Below are positions 7,065 through 15,465 of a stretch of 27,762 nucleotides of DNA, piece by piece. The translations under genes and the position numbers were made by a program. The number at the start of each line of letters is the position of its first letter. The first letter of the stretch is position 1. This DNA comes from Streptomyces sp. NRRL S-350 (GTDB taxonomy: Bacteria; Actinomycetota; Actinomycetes; Streptomycetales; Streptomycetaceae). Location: contig NZ_JOHO01000072.1 of the NCBI RefSeq assembly GCF_000719705.1, positions 1-27,762 of the forward strand, given 5' to 3'. The notes beneath the pieces are model-generated. The model saw nothing but the letters and a program-made list of their open reading frames with translations. It was not told where the DNA came from and ran no database searches.

Positions 7065-8023
7065 GAATCCTGCTGTGGCACGTGCACGGCTCCTGGACCA
7101 CCGCGTTCGTCCAGGGACCGCACACCTACCTGGTGCCGGTCCTGCCCGACCGGGGCCCGGACGGCCTCGGCCGCGCCCGGACCTTCGACTGGCCCGCGAA
7201 CGCGGTCGAGCTGACCCCGCAGGAACTGCGCTCCACCGACGTCGACCTGGTGGTCCTCCAGCGCCCGCACGAGGCAGCGCTCGCCGCCCGCTGGCTGGGC
7301 CGCACCCCCGGCCGGGACGTCCCGGCGGTCTACCTGGAGCACAACAGCCCGCACGGGGGCGTCCCCGACACCCGCCACCCCGTGGCGGACCGGGACGACG
7401 TGGTCGTCGTCCACGTGACCCACTTCAACCGGCTGTTCTGGGACTGCGGGCGCACCCGCACCGAAGTGATCGAGCACGGCATCGTCGACCCCGGCCACCA
7501 GTACACCGGCCGGATCGCGAGCGCGGCCGTGGTGGTGAACGACCCCGTCCGCCGCGGCCGCACGACCGGGACGGACCTGCTGCCCCGCTTCGCGCGGGAG
7601 GCTCCGCTGGACGTCTTCGGCATGGGCACGGCCGGCCTCGCCGCCCACCTCGGCCTGCCCGCGGACCGCTGCCGGGTGGCCGAACTGCCGCAGTCCCGGC
7701 TGCACGCCGAGATGGCCCGGCGGCGGCTCTACCTGCACCCCGTGCGGTGGACCTCGCTCGGGCTCTCGCTCCTGGAGGCCATGCACCTGGGCATGCCGGT
7801 GGTCGCCCTCGCCACCACCGAGGTGACCCGTGCGGTACCGGCCGGCGCGGGAGTGGTCTCCACCGATCCCGACGTACTGGCCGGAGCCGTCCGTCGCTAT
7901 CTCGCGGACCCGGCCGCCGCCGACGACGACGGCCGGCGGGCGCGCCAGGCCGCGCTCGGGCGCTACGGGCTGAAGCGGTTCCTGGACGACTGGGACCGTC
8001 TGATCGATGAGGTGACACAGTGA
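7061..8023 (+). CDS. GT4-like glycosyltransferase, first of two
   Basis: This 320-residue protein starts at the ATG overlapping the previous TGA. It begins MRILLWHVHGSWTTAFVQGPH and looks like a GT-B glycosyltransferase of the GT4/GT1 superfamily. The C-terminal donor site retains SLGLSLLEAMHLGMPVVA (232-249), with E239 at the position of the second glutamate of the EX7E motif; the first glutamate is replaced. It is shorter than typical GT4 enzymes. It probably acts in the cytoplasm as a retaining transferase on the operon's glycan. Donor and linkage cannot be assigned. Confidence 0.82.
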   Translation: MRILLWHVHGSWTTAFVQGPHTYLVPVLPDRGPDGLGRARTFDWPANAVELTPQELRSTDVDLVVLQRPHEAALAARWLGRTPGRDVPAVYLEHNSPHGGVPDTRHPVADRDDVVVVHVTHFNRLFWDCGRTRTEVIEHGIVDPGHQYTGRIASAAVVVNDPVRRGRTTGTDLLPRFAREAPLDVFGMGTAGLAAHLGLPADRCRVAELPQSRLHAEMARRRLYLHPVRWTSLGLSLLEAMHLGMPVVALATTEVTRAVPAGAGVVSTDPDVLAGAVRRYLADPAAADDDGRRARQAALGRYGLKRFLDDWDRLIDEVTQ

Positions 8024-9282
8024 CCGGACACCTGAAGGTCTCCCTGGTCTCCGAACACGCCAGTCCGCTGGCGGTGCTCGGCGGCGTCGACGCGGGCGGC
8101 CAGAACGTCCACGTCGCCGCGCTCGCCGGCGCCCTCGCCGACCTCGGCCACCAGGTCGTCGTACACACCCGGCGCGACTCCCCCGACCTGCCCGACGAGG
8201 TCCGGATGCGACCGGGCGTCACCGTCCACCATGTGCCCGCCGGGCCGGCCCGGCCCGTCCCGAAGGACCAACTGCTGCCGTACATGGCGGAGTTCGGCGA
8301 CGTACTGGCGGACTACTGGGGCCGGCGCAGACCGGACGTCGTGCACTCGCACTTCTGGATGTCGGGGCTGGCCGCCCTGCGCGGGGCGCGCCGCCTGGGC
8401 ATACCCGTCGCCCACACCTACCACGCGCTGGGCACGGTCAAGCGCCGGCACCAGGGCGCGGACGACACCAGCCCCGCGCAGCGCATCGCCCTGGAGGCGC
8501 ACCTCGGCCGCTCGACCGCCCGGGTGATCGCCACCTGCAGCGACGAGGTCACCGAACTCCTCGCCATGGACGTGCCCGCGGACCGCATCAGGGTCGTACC
8601 GTGCGGCGTCGACCACCGGCGCTTCAGCCCGCAGGGGGAGAGAGCGCCGCGAACCGCGCCGCACCGGCTGCTCGCGGTCGGGCGGCTAGTGCCGCGCAAG
8701 GGCGGCGCGACCGCCCTGGAGGCGCTCGCCCAGCTGCCGGGTACCGAGCTCGTGATCGCCGGTGGCCCGCCGGCCGACCGGCTCGACACCGACCCGGAGG
8801 GCCGACGCCTGCGGTCGCTGGCCGCCGACCTGGGCCTGACGGACCGCCTGGTGCTGCTGGGCGGTGTGCCCAGCACCCGGATGCCGGCCCTGCTGCGCAG
8901 CGCGGACCTGGTGGTCTGCCCGGCGCAGTACGAGCCGTTCGGCATCGTCCCGCTGGAGGCCATGGCCTGCGGGGTACCGGTGGTCGCCACGGCCGTCGGC
9001 GGGCACCTCGACACGGTGGCCGACGGCCGGACGGGCCTGCTCGTCCCCGCCGGATCCGGTGCGGCGCTCGCCGCCGCAGCCGCCGGACTGCTCCGCGACC
9101 CACTGCTCCGACGCGCCTACGGCGCCGCCGGACGGCGCCGGGTACTCGCCTTCTACGGCTGGGACCGGGTCGCCGCGGGCACCGAGAAGGTCTACCGGGA
9201 GATGGTGCGGCCGCCCGGCCCGGCCCTGCCGCCGAGGGTCCGCACCGGGGCCCCGGTCCGCACACCGTCAGGAGGACTGTGA
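8020..9282 (+). CDS. GT4 glycosyltransferase, sucrose-phosphate-synthase/MshA-like
   Basis: The GTG at 8020 overlaps the previous stop. The 420-residue protein has a complete GT4 outline: acceptor-side GGVDAGGQNVHVAALA (21-36) typical of the MshA/sucrose-synthase group, HSHFWMSG (109-116), the linker VPCGVD (193-198), the phosphate-binding VGRLVPRKG (220-228) and the EX7E motif EPFGIVPLE (E305/E313). Related enzymes transfer glucose, mannose or GlcNAc to sugar- or inositol-phosphates with retention. It is unlikely to be MshA itself, given its place in a heptose operon, but the fold is the same. A short proline/arginine-rich tail follows the catalytic domain. Confidence 0.9.
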   Translation: MTGHLKVSLVSEHASPLAVLGGVDAGGQNVHVAALAGALADLGHQVVVHTRRDSPDLPDEVRMRPGVTVHHVPAGPARPVPKDQLLPYMAEFGDVLADYWGRRRPDVVHSHFWMSGLAALRGARRLGIPVAHTYHALGTVKRRHQGADDTSPAQRIALEAHLGRSTARVIATCSDEVTELLAMDVPADRIRVVPCGVDHRRFSPQGERAPRTAPHRLLAVGRLVPRKGGATALEALAQLPGTELVIAGGPPADRLDTDPEGRRLRSLAADLGLTDRLVLLGGVPSTRMPALLRSADLVVCPAQYEPFGIVPLEAMACGVPVVATAVGGHLDTVADGRTGLLVPAGSGAALAAAAAGLLRDPLLRRAYGAAGRRRVLAFYGWDRVAAGTEKVYREMVRPPGPALPPRVRTGAPVRTPSGGL

Positions 9283-10022
9283 TGAGCGCGCACTTCCACG
9301 ACTCGGCGCACGACCTCGAACAGGCGGCGCGGCACTGCGCGGCGCTGGAGCAGGCGGTACGGACGCTGCGCGGCGACCAGCTGCCGCTGCTCACCGGGTG
9401 GGGCCAGGCCCTGGCCGGCCTGCTGCCGGCCGGGGGTCGGCTGCTGGCCGCGGGCAACGGCGGCAGCGCCGCCCAGGCACAGCACCTGACCGCGGAACTG
9501 GTCGGGCGCTACCGCGGCGAGCGTCCCGCCTTCTCCGCGATCTCGCTCCACGCCGAGACGTCCTCGCTGACCGCGATCGGCAACGACTACGGCTTCCAGG
9601 AGGTGTTCGCCCGGCAGGTGTCCGCGCACGGCAGGCCCGGTGACGTCCTCGTCCTGATGTCGACCTCGGGCCGCAGCCCCAACCTGCTCCGGGCCGCCGA
9701 CATCGCCCGCGCCAGGGGGCTCGGGGTCTGGGCGATGACCGGTCCGGCGCCCAACCCGCTGGCCGGGCGGGCGGACGAGACCCTCGCGGTGGCCGGCGAG
9801 ACGGCCGCCACCGTCCAGGAGGTGCACCTGACGGCGCTGCACCTGCTGTGCGAGGCCTTCGACGCGGCACTGGCCCGCCGCGACGCCGAGCACCGCGGCG
9901 CGGCCGGCGGTGAGCACCGCAGTACGGGCGACGGCGAGCACCGCGCCGCGGCCGACGGCGTGTCGAGCGTCCGACCCGCCGACGGCGCGTCGAGGGCCCG
10001 GCCGGCCGGGGAGGTCGCGTGA
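9282..10022 (+). CDS. gmhA: GmhA-type sedoheptulose-7-phosphate isomerase (SIS domain)
   Basis: The ATG at 9282 shares one base with the previous stop and has GGAGG 6 bases upstream. The 246-residue protein carries GNGGSAAQAQHLTAEL (58-73), with H68 and E72 at the zinc-ligand positions of GmhA, the SIS sugar-phosphate loop STSGRSPN (127-134), and VQEVHLTALHLLCE (178-191), supplying Q179 and H182. All four metal-site residues are present, so it should convert D-sedoheptulose 7-phosphate to D-glycero-D-manno-heptose 7-phosphate. The family is usually about 195 residues; here about 45 extra C-terminal residues form a low-complexity tail with repeated GEHR and ADG units. DiaA is another SIS protein of similar outline, but the adjacent hldE favours GmhA. 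Confidence 0.92.
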   Translation: MSAHFHDSAHDLEQAARHCAALEQAVRTLRGDQLPLLTGWGQALAGLLPAGGRLLAAGNGGSAAQAQHLTAELVGRYRGERPAFSAISLHAETSSLTAIGNDYGFQEVFARQVSAHGRPGDVLVLMSTSGRSPNLLRAADIARARGLGVWAMTGPAPNPLAGRADETLAVAGETAATVQEVHLTALHLLCEAFDAALARRDAEHRGAAGGEHRSTGDGEHRAAADGVSSVRPADGASRARPAGEVA

Positions 10023-11416
10023 ACGGGCCCATCGTCGTGGTGGGCGACAGCCTGCTCGACATCGACATCGACGGCACGGCCACCCGGCTGGCCCCCGACG
10101 CGCCGGTGCCGGTGGTCGACGCGGACGCGGAGCGCAGCCGCCCCGGCGGCGCCGCCCTGGCGGCCGTGCTGGCGGCCCGCACCGGACAGGAGGTGGTCCT
10201 CCTCACCGCGCTGGGACGAGGAGAGGCCTCGGCGGCGCTGCGGCACCGGCTGGCCGGGACGGTCCGGCTCTCCGAGATCCCGATGGACGGCGACATCCCC
10301 GTCAAGACCCGGATCCGGGTGGACGGCCGGCCGCTCCTGCGGATCGACCGGGGCGGTGGCCGGCCGGGCCCGGCGGGCCGCGACGCCGGCCGACTGCTCG
10401 ACACGGCCGGCGCGGTGCTGGTGGCGGACTACGGCAGGGGGGTGGCCGGAGCGCTCGGGCCGCTGCTGGCGGCCGCCGCCCGGCGCCGCCCCCTCGTCTG
10501 GGATCCGCACCCGCGCGGCGGCGCCCCCGTCCCCGGTGCGCGGCTGGTCACGCCCAACGCCGCCGAGGCCAGGTCGATGGCGGCCCCGCTCGACGCCGCC
10601 CGGGCCGACGGGAACCGGCTCGCCGACCACACCCGGCACGCCGCCCTCCTCGCCCGGCACTGGCGGGCGGCGGCGGTGGCCGTCACCCTGGGCCCGCGGG
10701 GAGCCCTGCTCAGCCGCGGCACCGACAGCCCGATCCTGCTGCCCGCGCCCTACGAGGCGGACGGGGATCCGTGCGGCGCCGGCGACTGCTTCGCCGCGTC
10801 CGCGAGCGCGGCCCTGGCGCGGGGCGCGATCGTCGAGGAGGCCGTCCACGGCGCGGTGGTCGCCGCGACGGAGTTCGTCGCCCGGGGCGGCGCCGCCGCG
10901 ACCGCGCTCCCGCAGGCGGCGGCCCGCCCCCACGACGGCCGGCCCGCGGACCCGGCGGCCCTGGCCGCGGCCGTCCGCGCCCGCGGCGGCACCGTGGTCG
11001 CCACCGGCGGCTGCTTCGACCTGCTGCACGCCGGCCACGTCGGACTGCTGGAGTCGGCGGCCCGCCTGGGGGACTGCCTCATCGTCTGCCTCAACTCCGA
11101 CGACTCCGTGCGACGGCTGAAAGGACCGGGCCGGCCGCTCAACCCCGTCGGCGACCGGGCCAGGGTCCTCGCCGGGCTCGGCTGCGTCGACGCCGTCGCC
11201 GTCTTCGCCGAGGACACCCCCGAGGACATCCTGCGGGCACTGCGCCCGCACGTCTGGGTGAAGGGCGGCGACTACACCGTCGACTCCCTCCCCGAAGCCG
11301 ACGTCCTGGCCGGGTGGGGCGGCCACGCGCTCGTGCTGCCCTACCTGAGCGGCCGGTCCACCACCTCCCTCGCCGACCGCGCCGCCGCCGCGAAACCCGC
11401 CCGGGGAAGCGCATGA
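10019..11416 (+). CDS. hldE: HldE bifunctional heptose-7-phosphate kinase / heptose-1-phosphate adenylyltransferase
   Basis: This 465-residue fusion is close to the usual ~470. The N-terminal PfkB/ribokinase-type kinase (about 1-305) has RPGGAALAAV (41-50) and the catalytic DPCGAGD (250-256, base D256). The C-terminal nucleotidyltransferase (about 320-455) has GGCFDLLHAGHV (330-341) with the HxGH motif H337/H340, RLKGPGRPLNP (366-376) and VKGGDYT (414-420). The two halves phosphorylate D-glycero-D-manno-heptose 7-phosphate at C1 and, after dephosphorylation by GmhB, make ADP-heptose. The GTG start overlaps the gmhA stop. The required phosphatase is not in the operon but lies at 17098. Confidence 0.93.
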   Translation: MNGPIVVVGDSLLDIDIDGTATRLAPDAPVPVVDADAERSRPGGAALAAVLAARTGQEVVLLTALGRGEASAALRHRLAGTVRLSEIPMDGDIPVKTRIRVDGRPLLRIDRGGGRPGPAGRDAGRLLDTAGAVLVADYGRGVAGALGPLLAAAARRRPLVWDPHPRGGAPVPGARLVTPNAAEARSMAAPLDAARADGNRLADHTRHAALLARHWRAAAVAVTLGPRGALLSRGTDSPILLPAPYEADGDPCGAGDCFAASASAALARGAIVEEAVHGAVVAATEFVARGGAAATALPQAAARPHDGRPADPAALAAAVRARGGTVVATGGCFDLLHAGHVGLLESAARLGDCLIVCLNSDDSVRRLKGPGRPLNPVGDRARVLAGLGCVDAVAVFAEDTPEDILRALRPHVWVKGGDYTVDSLPEADVLAGWGGHALVLPYLSGRSTTSLADRAAAAKPARGSA

Positions 11417-12558
11417 ACCAGGCCGGCCAGCCACCGCGGATCCTCGTCCTGCGCGCGCTGGGCCTCGGCGACCTGCTCACCGGGCTGCCGGCGCTGCGCG
11501 CCCTGCGGCGCCACCACCCCGGCCACGAGCTGGTCCTGGCAGCCCCGGCCCGGCTCGCCCCCGCGGTCGCGGCCACCGGCTGCGCGGACCGGCTGCTGGC
11601 CACCTCCGCCCCCGGCCGCGAGGTGCCCCGCCGACTCGACTGGGACGCCGGCGCTCCGCCGCCCGTCCTGGCCGTCGACCTGCACGGCAACGGCGAGGCG
11701 AGCCGCCGCCCCCTCCGGGCACTGCGCCCGGACCGCCTCATCGGCTTCGACCCGCCCACCGCCGACCGCGCCGGCGACCGCACCGCCGACCGCACCGCCG
11801 ACCGCGCCGGCGACGCCGCCTGGCGCGAGAACGAGCACGAACGGGACCGCTGGTGCCGGCTGCTCCGCTGCCACGGCATCCCCGCGGATCCCGGCGATCT
11901 GCGGATGCCTCCCCCGGCCCGGCCGTCGGAGGCGCCCGGGGCCGTGGTCCTGCACCCCGGGGCCGACGCGCCGTCGCGCCGCTGGCCGGCCGCGCGCTTC
12001 GCGGCGGTGGCGCACGAACTGCGCCGCACCGGGCGGCCGGTGGTCGTCACCGCCGGCGCGGGGGAGGGCGGACTCGCCCACCAGGTGGCCGCGGCGGCCG
12101 GCCTGCCCCCGGCGGCGGTGGTCGGCGGCGCCTCGGACGTGCCGTTCGACCGCCTGGCCGCGCTCGTCGCGCACGCCGCCGCCGTGGTCGCCGGGGACAC
12201 CGGCCTGGCCCACCTGGCCACCGCCCTCGGCACGCCCTCCGTCACCCTCTTCGGTCCCGTCTCCCCCGAGCTCTGGGGCCCGCCGGCCGATGCTCGGCAC
12301 CGGATCCTCTGGCGCCCCGACGCCACCGACGGCCCCCGGCCCGGCGACGCCCACGGCGCGTCCCCCGACCCCCGGCTGCTGCGGATCGGCCCCGGCGACG
12401 TCCTGTCCGAGCTCGAGGCCCTGCTCCGCCCCGCCGGCTCCGACGCCCACGGGCGCACGGGCGGCTCCCGCCACGCCGCCCGGCCCGGCCGCACCGCCGG
12501 TCCCGACCGCGAGCGGCCGGGAGGTGACGGCGACCCATGCGTCCCGCTGTCCCGCTAG
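11413..12558 (+). CDS. GT9 (heptosyltransferase-family) glycosyltransferase, second copy
   Basis: This 381-residue protein starts at an ATG overlapping the hldE stop. The GT9 signatures are LVLRALGLGDLLTGLPAL (11-28), VVLHPGADAPSRRWPAARF (178-196), which keeps the canonical HPGA...RWP motif, and GDTGLAHLATALGTPSVTLFGP (261-282). This copy is closer to the classical ADP-heptose heptosyltransferases than the one at 5985. Residues 117-136 are a short tandem repeat (ADRAGDRT-type) encoded by repeated GACCGCACCGCC units, inserted between the N- and C-terminal domains. The last ~50 residues are low-complexity and overlap the next gene. It probably transfers heptose; the acceptor is unknown. Confidence 0.9.
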   Translation: MNQAGQPPRILVLRALGLGDLLTGLPALRALRRHHPGHELVLAAPARLAPAVAATGCADRLLATSAPGREVPRRLDWDAGAPPPVLAVDLHGNGEASRRPLRALRPDRLIGFDPPTADRAGDRTADRTADRAGDAAWRENEHERDRWCRLLRCHGIPADPGDLRMPPPARPSEAPGAVVLHPGADAPSRRWPAARFAAVAHELRRTGRPVVVTAGAGEGGLAHQVAAAAGLPPAAVVGGASDVPFDRLAALVAHAAAVVAGDTGLAHLATALGTPSVTLFGPVSPELWGPPADARHRILWRPDATDGPRPGDAHGASPDPRLLRIGPGDVLSELEALLRPAGSDAHGRTGGSRHAARPGRTAGPDRERPGGDGDPCVPLSR

Positions 12559-13439
12559 CCGCCTCCCGCGTCGGCGTCGTGATCATGACCCGCAACCGCC
12601 GGCACCGCCTGCTGCACACCCTCGACCGGCTCCGGGACCTGCCCGAGAGACCTCCGGTGCTCGTCGTGGACAACGCCTCCGAGGACGGCACGGCGGCCGC
12701 CGTGCGCGAGCGCCACCCCGCCGTGCTGGTGCGCGAACTGCGACGCAACCGCGGCGCCGTGGCGAGGAACCTGGGCGTCGCCCAACTCACCACGCCGTAC
12801 GTGGCCTTCAGCGACGACGACTCGTGGTGGCAGCCCGGCGCCCTCACCCTGGCCGCCGGCCTCTTCGACCGGCACCCGCGGCTGGGGCTGATCGCCGCCA
12901 CGACCCGGGTCGGGCCCGACAGCCGGCCCGACCCCCTCGACCGCCTCCTCGCCGCCTCCCCGCTCGGCACGGCCCCCGACCTGCCCGGGCCGTCCGTGCT
13001 CGGCTTCCTCGCCTGCGCCAGCGTGGTCCGCCGCAGCGCGTTCCTCCAGGTGGGAGGCTTCCACCCGGTGCTCCAGTTCGGCGGGGAGGAGACCCTCCTG
13101 GCGCTCGACCTGGCCGCCGCGGGCTGGGGCGTCACCCACTGCCCCGGCGTCGTCGCCCACCACCACCCGGACCCGGGCCCCCGGCCCGGCCGGATCGTAC
13201 GGATGCGCCGCAACGAACTGCTGACCTGCTGGCTGCGCCGGCCCTGGCCCCGCGTCGCCCGCCAGCTCACCGAGCTCGCCCGCGACGCGACCCGGGATCC
13301 GCAGGCCGCCCGCGCGCTGGCCGCCGCACTGCCCCGGCTCCCCGCCGCCCTCGCCGTGCGCCGGCCCCTGCCCCCGGCGGTCGAGGAATCCGTGGCCCGC
13401 CTCGAACGGGCCGCCGCACCCGCCCGGGAGCCGAGGTGA
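12537..13439 (+). CDS. GT2 glycosyltransferase, first of a tandem pair
   Basis: This 300-residue GT-A fold protein starts at the ATG inside the end of the previous gene (22-bp overlap), with GGGAGG about 12 bases upstream. Motifs: VGVVIMTRNR (12-21), VVDNASEDGT (43-52), RNRGAVARNLG (70-80), the metal-binding SDDDSWW (92-98) and GGEETLLALDLAAAGW (182-197). The sequence has the outline of rhamnosyl/galactosyl-type GT2 enzymes of actinobacterial cell-surface glycans. Its nearest relative in the window is the following gene, with the same SDDDxWW and GGEE spacing. Confidence 0.9.
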   Translation: MRPAVPLAASRVGVVIMTRNRRHRLLHTLDRLRDLPERPPVLVVDNASEDGTAAAVRERHPAVLVRELRRNRGAVARNLGVAQLTTPYVAFSDDDSWWQPGALTLAAGLFDRHPRLGLIAATTRVGPDSRPDPLDRLLAASPLGTAPDLPGPSVLGFLACASVVRRSAFLQVGGFHPVLQFGGEETLLALDLAAAGWGVTHCPGVVAHHHPDPGPRPGRIVRMRRNELLTCWLRRPWPRVARQLTELARDATRDPQAARALAAALPRLPAALAVRRPLPPAVEESVARLERAAAPAREPR

Positions 13440-14350
13440 CCGACCAGCGGACCGGTGTCGCCGTGATCACGCACAACCGCCGCGACGAACTCCTGCACAC
13501 CCTCGCCCGGCTCGCGTGCCTGCCCGAGAAGCCGCCCGTCGTGGTCGTCGACAACGCCTCCGCCGACCGGACCGCCGAAGCCGTCCGCCGCCACCACCCC
13601 GACATCCGCCTGCTCACCCCGGGCCGCAACCTCGGCGCCTGCGGCCGCAACCTCGCCGCACGCGAATTCGACTGCCGCTACCTGGCGTTCAGCGACGACG
13701 ACACCTGGTGGGAGCCCGGCTCGCTGCGCGCCGCCGCCGATCTGCTGGACGCCCACCCGGAAGTGGCCACCGTCACCGCCCGGATCCTCGTCGACGATCC
13801 TGCCGAGCCCGGCCGACCGCCCGCCGAGGACCCGATCGTGGCCGAGCTGCGCGACTCCCCGCTGCCGGCCCCGGCCGGCCTGCCCGGCCCCGCGCTCGGC
13901 TCCTTCCTCGCCGGTGCCACCGTCGTCCGCCTGTCGGCGTTCCGGGCCGCCGGCGGCTTCTCCACCCGGCTCTGGCTGGGCGGCGAGGAGGAACTGCTCG
14001 CCCACGACCTCGCCTCGGCGGGCTGGTGGCTCGTCTACGCACCCCACCTCACCGTCCACCACCGGCCCTCGCCCGTACGCGATCCGACGCTCAGACGCCG
14101 CCACGGGATCCGGAACACCCTGTGGACGACCTGGCTCCGCCGCCCGCCCGCCACCGTCCTGCGCCGCACCGCGCACCTGGTCCGCACCGTCCCCCGGGAC
14201 GCCGTCTCCGCCCGGGCCTTCGCCGAGGCCGCCGCCGCCCTGCCCTGGGTGCTGCGGGAGCGGCGGCGGCTGCCCAGCCGCGTCGAGTACGGCCTGCGCC
14301 TGCTGGAACGGCCCCAGCAGGCCTCGACCGGCCGCCGTTACGTCGGCTGA
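13436..14350 (+). CDS. GT2 glycosyltransferase, second of a tandem pair
   Basis: This 304-residue GT2 enzyme begins at a GTG overlapping the previous stop (GTGA). It aligns with its neighbour along the whole catalytic domain: VAVITHNRRDELLHTL (8-23), VVDNASADRT (37-46), RNLGACGRNLA (64-74), SDDDTWW (86-92) and GGEEELLAHDLASAGWW (182-198). The C-terminal half is rich in Arg and Pro and may contact membrane or acceptor. The pair probably arose by tandem duplication and may add two successive residues. It is the last gene of the operon; a hairpin lies between it and the converging gene. Confidence 0.9.
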   Translation: MTDQRTGVAVITHNRRDELLHTLARLACLPEKPPVVVVDNASADRTAEAVRRHHPDIRLLTPGRNLGACGRNLAAREFDCRYLAFSDDDTWWEPGSLRAAADLLDAHPEVATVTARILVDDPAEPGRPPAEDPIVAELRDSPLPAPAGLPGPALGSFLAGATVVRLSAFRAAGGFSTRLWLGGEEELLAHDLASAGWWLVYAPHLTVHHRPSPVRDPTLRRRHGIRNTLWTTWLRRPPATVLRRTAHLVRTVPRDAVSARAFAEAAAALPWVLRERRRLPSRVEYGLRLLERPQQASTGRRYVG

Positions 14351-14364
14351 GGCGGCCGAAGGGG

Positions 14365-14379
14365 CCTGCCGGGGGCAGG
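14365..14379. terminator. Hairpin between converging genes
   Basis: CCTGCC (14365-14370) and GGCAGG (14374-14379) pair around GGG in the 30-base gap between the operon end (14350) and the converging gene (14381). It may serve both directions; the stem is short. Confidence 0.45.
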
Positions 14380-14380
14380 G

Positions 14381-15022
14381 TCAGAGGAAGAGGATCTCGC
14401 GGGCGCCGAGGCACCGGCCCGCCGATGCGCCGAGGGCCAGGTCGCTGCCCGGCAGCGGCCCGCGGCCGGCGTCCAGCGCCCAGCGCTTCGAGTCCGCGGC
14501 TCCGGGCGGCAGCGCGACCCGCTCGGCGCGCTGCCAGGGCTCCTCGCAGGCCGTCGGCGCGCAGCGGTGGCCAGGCACCCAGTACTCGACCAGCGGCGGG
14601 CGCAGCCGCAACGAGCACGCCAGCAGCGCGGCCCACCGCGCGGCCCCGGGGTCGCTCCCCCGGTCCCCGCACCAGGGCGCGGCACACAGGTCGAACCCCC
14701 GGACGAGGGACGGCAGTCGGCGCACGACCTCCTCGGGCCGCGAACCGTCGAGCCGGACGACCTCCGCCCGCAGCGCGCCCAACCAGGCCAGCGGGGCGTC
14801 GGACGGGGCCGCCCCGGGCCCCGGCGCGCCGCCGGTCACGACGACCCGCAGCCGCGCCCGGGAGGAGGCCAGCATCGACATGCAGCCGCCGAATCCGACG
14901 ACGGCGTCACGCAGCGGAGCGGCGACCACCACGGCGCCCCGTACTCCGTCGAGTGCCCTCGCCGGTGCCGGTGTGCTCCGACGCCGCTGCGCGGGTCGGT
15001 GGGTCCGCAGAGTCCGTTCCAT
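14381..15022 (-). CDS. PIG-L deacetylase-like protein lacking most active-site residues
   Basis: This 213-residue protein starts at the ATG at 15022, with GAGAGGA 9 bases upstream. It follows PIG-L/LmbE N-acetylglucosaminyl deacetylases: VVVAAPLRDAVVGFGGCMSML (31-51) for the usual AxHPDDExLGxGG region, FDLCAAPWCGDRGSDPGAARWAA (110-132) for the W-G-D-x-HPDHEA region, then LVEYWV (144-149) and EPWQRAERVALP (161-172). The catalytic residues are mostly gone: the zinc His is P36, the catalytic Asp is R38, the Glu is A40, and both histidines of HPDH are G122 and P125; only D39 remains. It should therefore be inactive as a deacetylase. It could be a pseudoenzyme or a decaying gene with an intact frame. 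It converges on the glycan operon. Confidence 0.65.
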   Translation of the reverse strand: MERTLRTHRPAQRRRSTPAPARALDGVRGAVVVAAPLRDAVVGFGGCMSMLASSRARLRVVVTGGAPGPGAAPSDAPLAWLGALRAEVVRLDGSRPEEVVRRLPSLVRGFDLCAAPWCGDRGSDPGAARWAALLACSLRLRPPLVEYWVPGHRCAPTACEEPWQRAERVALPPGAADSKRWALDAGRGPLPGSDLALGASAGRCLGAREILFL

Positions 15023-15465
15023 CGGCAGCCGTCCTCTCCCGGGCGCAGCACGGTCGGAGTCCCCCGTCGCGGGGCCGGCGTGACCGGCGCTCCCCTTCCC
15101 GATCAGTGTGGCCCCGCCGTTCGGAGTACGCCCGGCGGGCGGGCCCCGGCCGGGACGGCACGCGGTCGCGGAGTGCGACGAACTGTCGCGGTCGGCGCCG
15201 GCGGTGCCCCGCTCCTGGGCGGCGGGCAGCGCGCCGGCCCGGTGTGAGGGACACCACGGGCCGGAGAAGTGCCTGGTCACAGCGGATATTGCGGGGAACC
15301 GGACCGCGTGTGACGTGGCTGACCGTTTGAGATCGGGCGGCGTTCGATGAGGATGGACGGCGCTGCCCCGGCGCTTCCGGCGGTGAGCTTCCCGGTCCCC
15401 CACGGCACATCGTCCGCCCGGATCGAACCCCTCCCCTCTTTCCCGACCCGATCCAGGTGTGAGAA
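15023..15465. other. Divergent intergenic region, no gene seen
   Basis: These 443 bases separate the minus-strand PIG-L-like gene from the plus-strand exporter, and so must hold promoters for both. No convincing promoter hexamers or operator palindrome were found. The section around 15280-15350 is a little less GC-rich than its surroundings and is the likeliest promoter area. Frames open across it look like composition artefacts. Confidence 0.5.
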
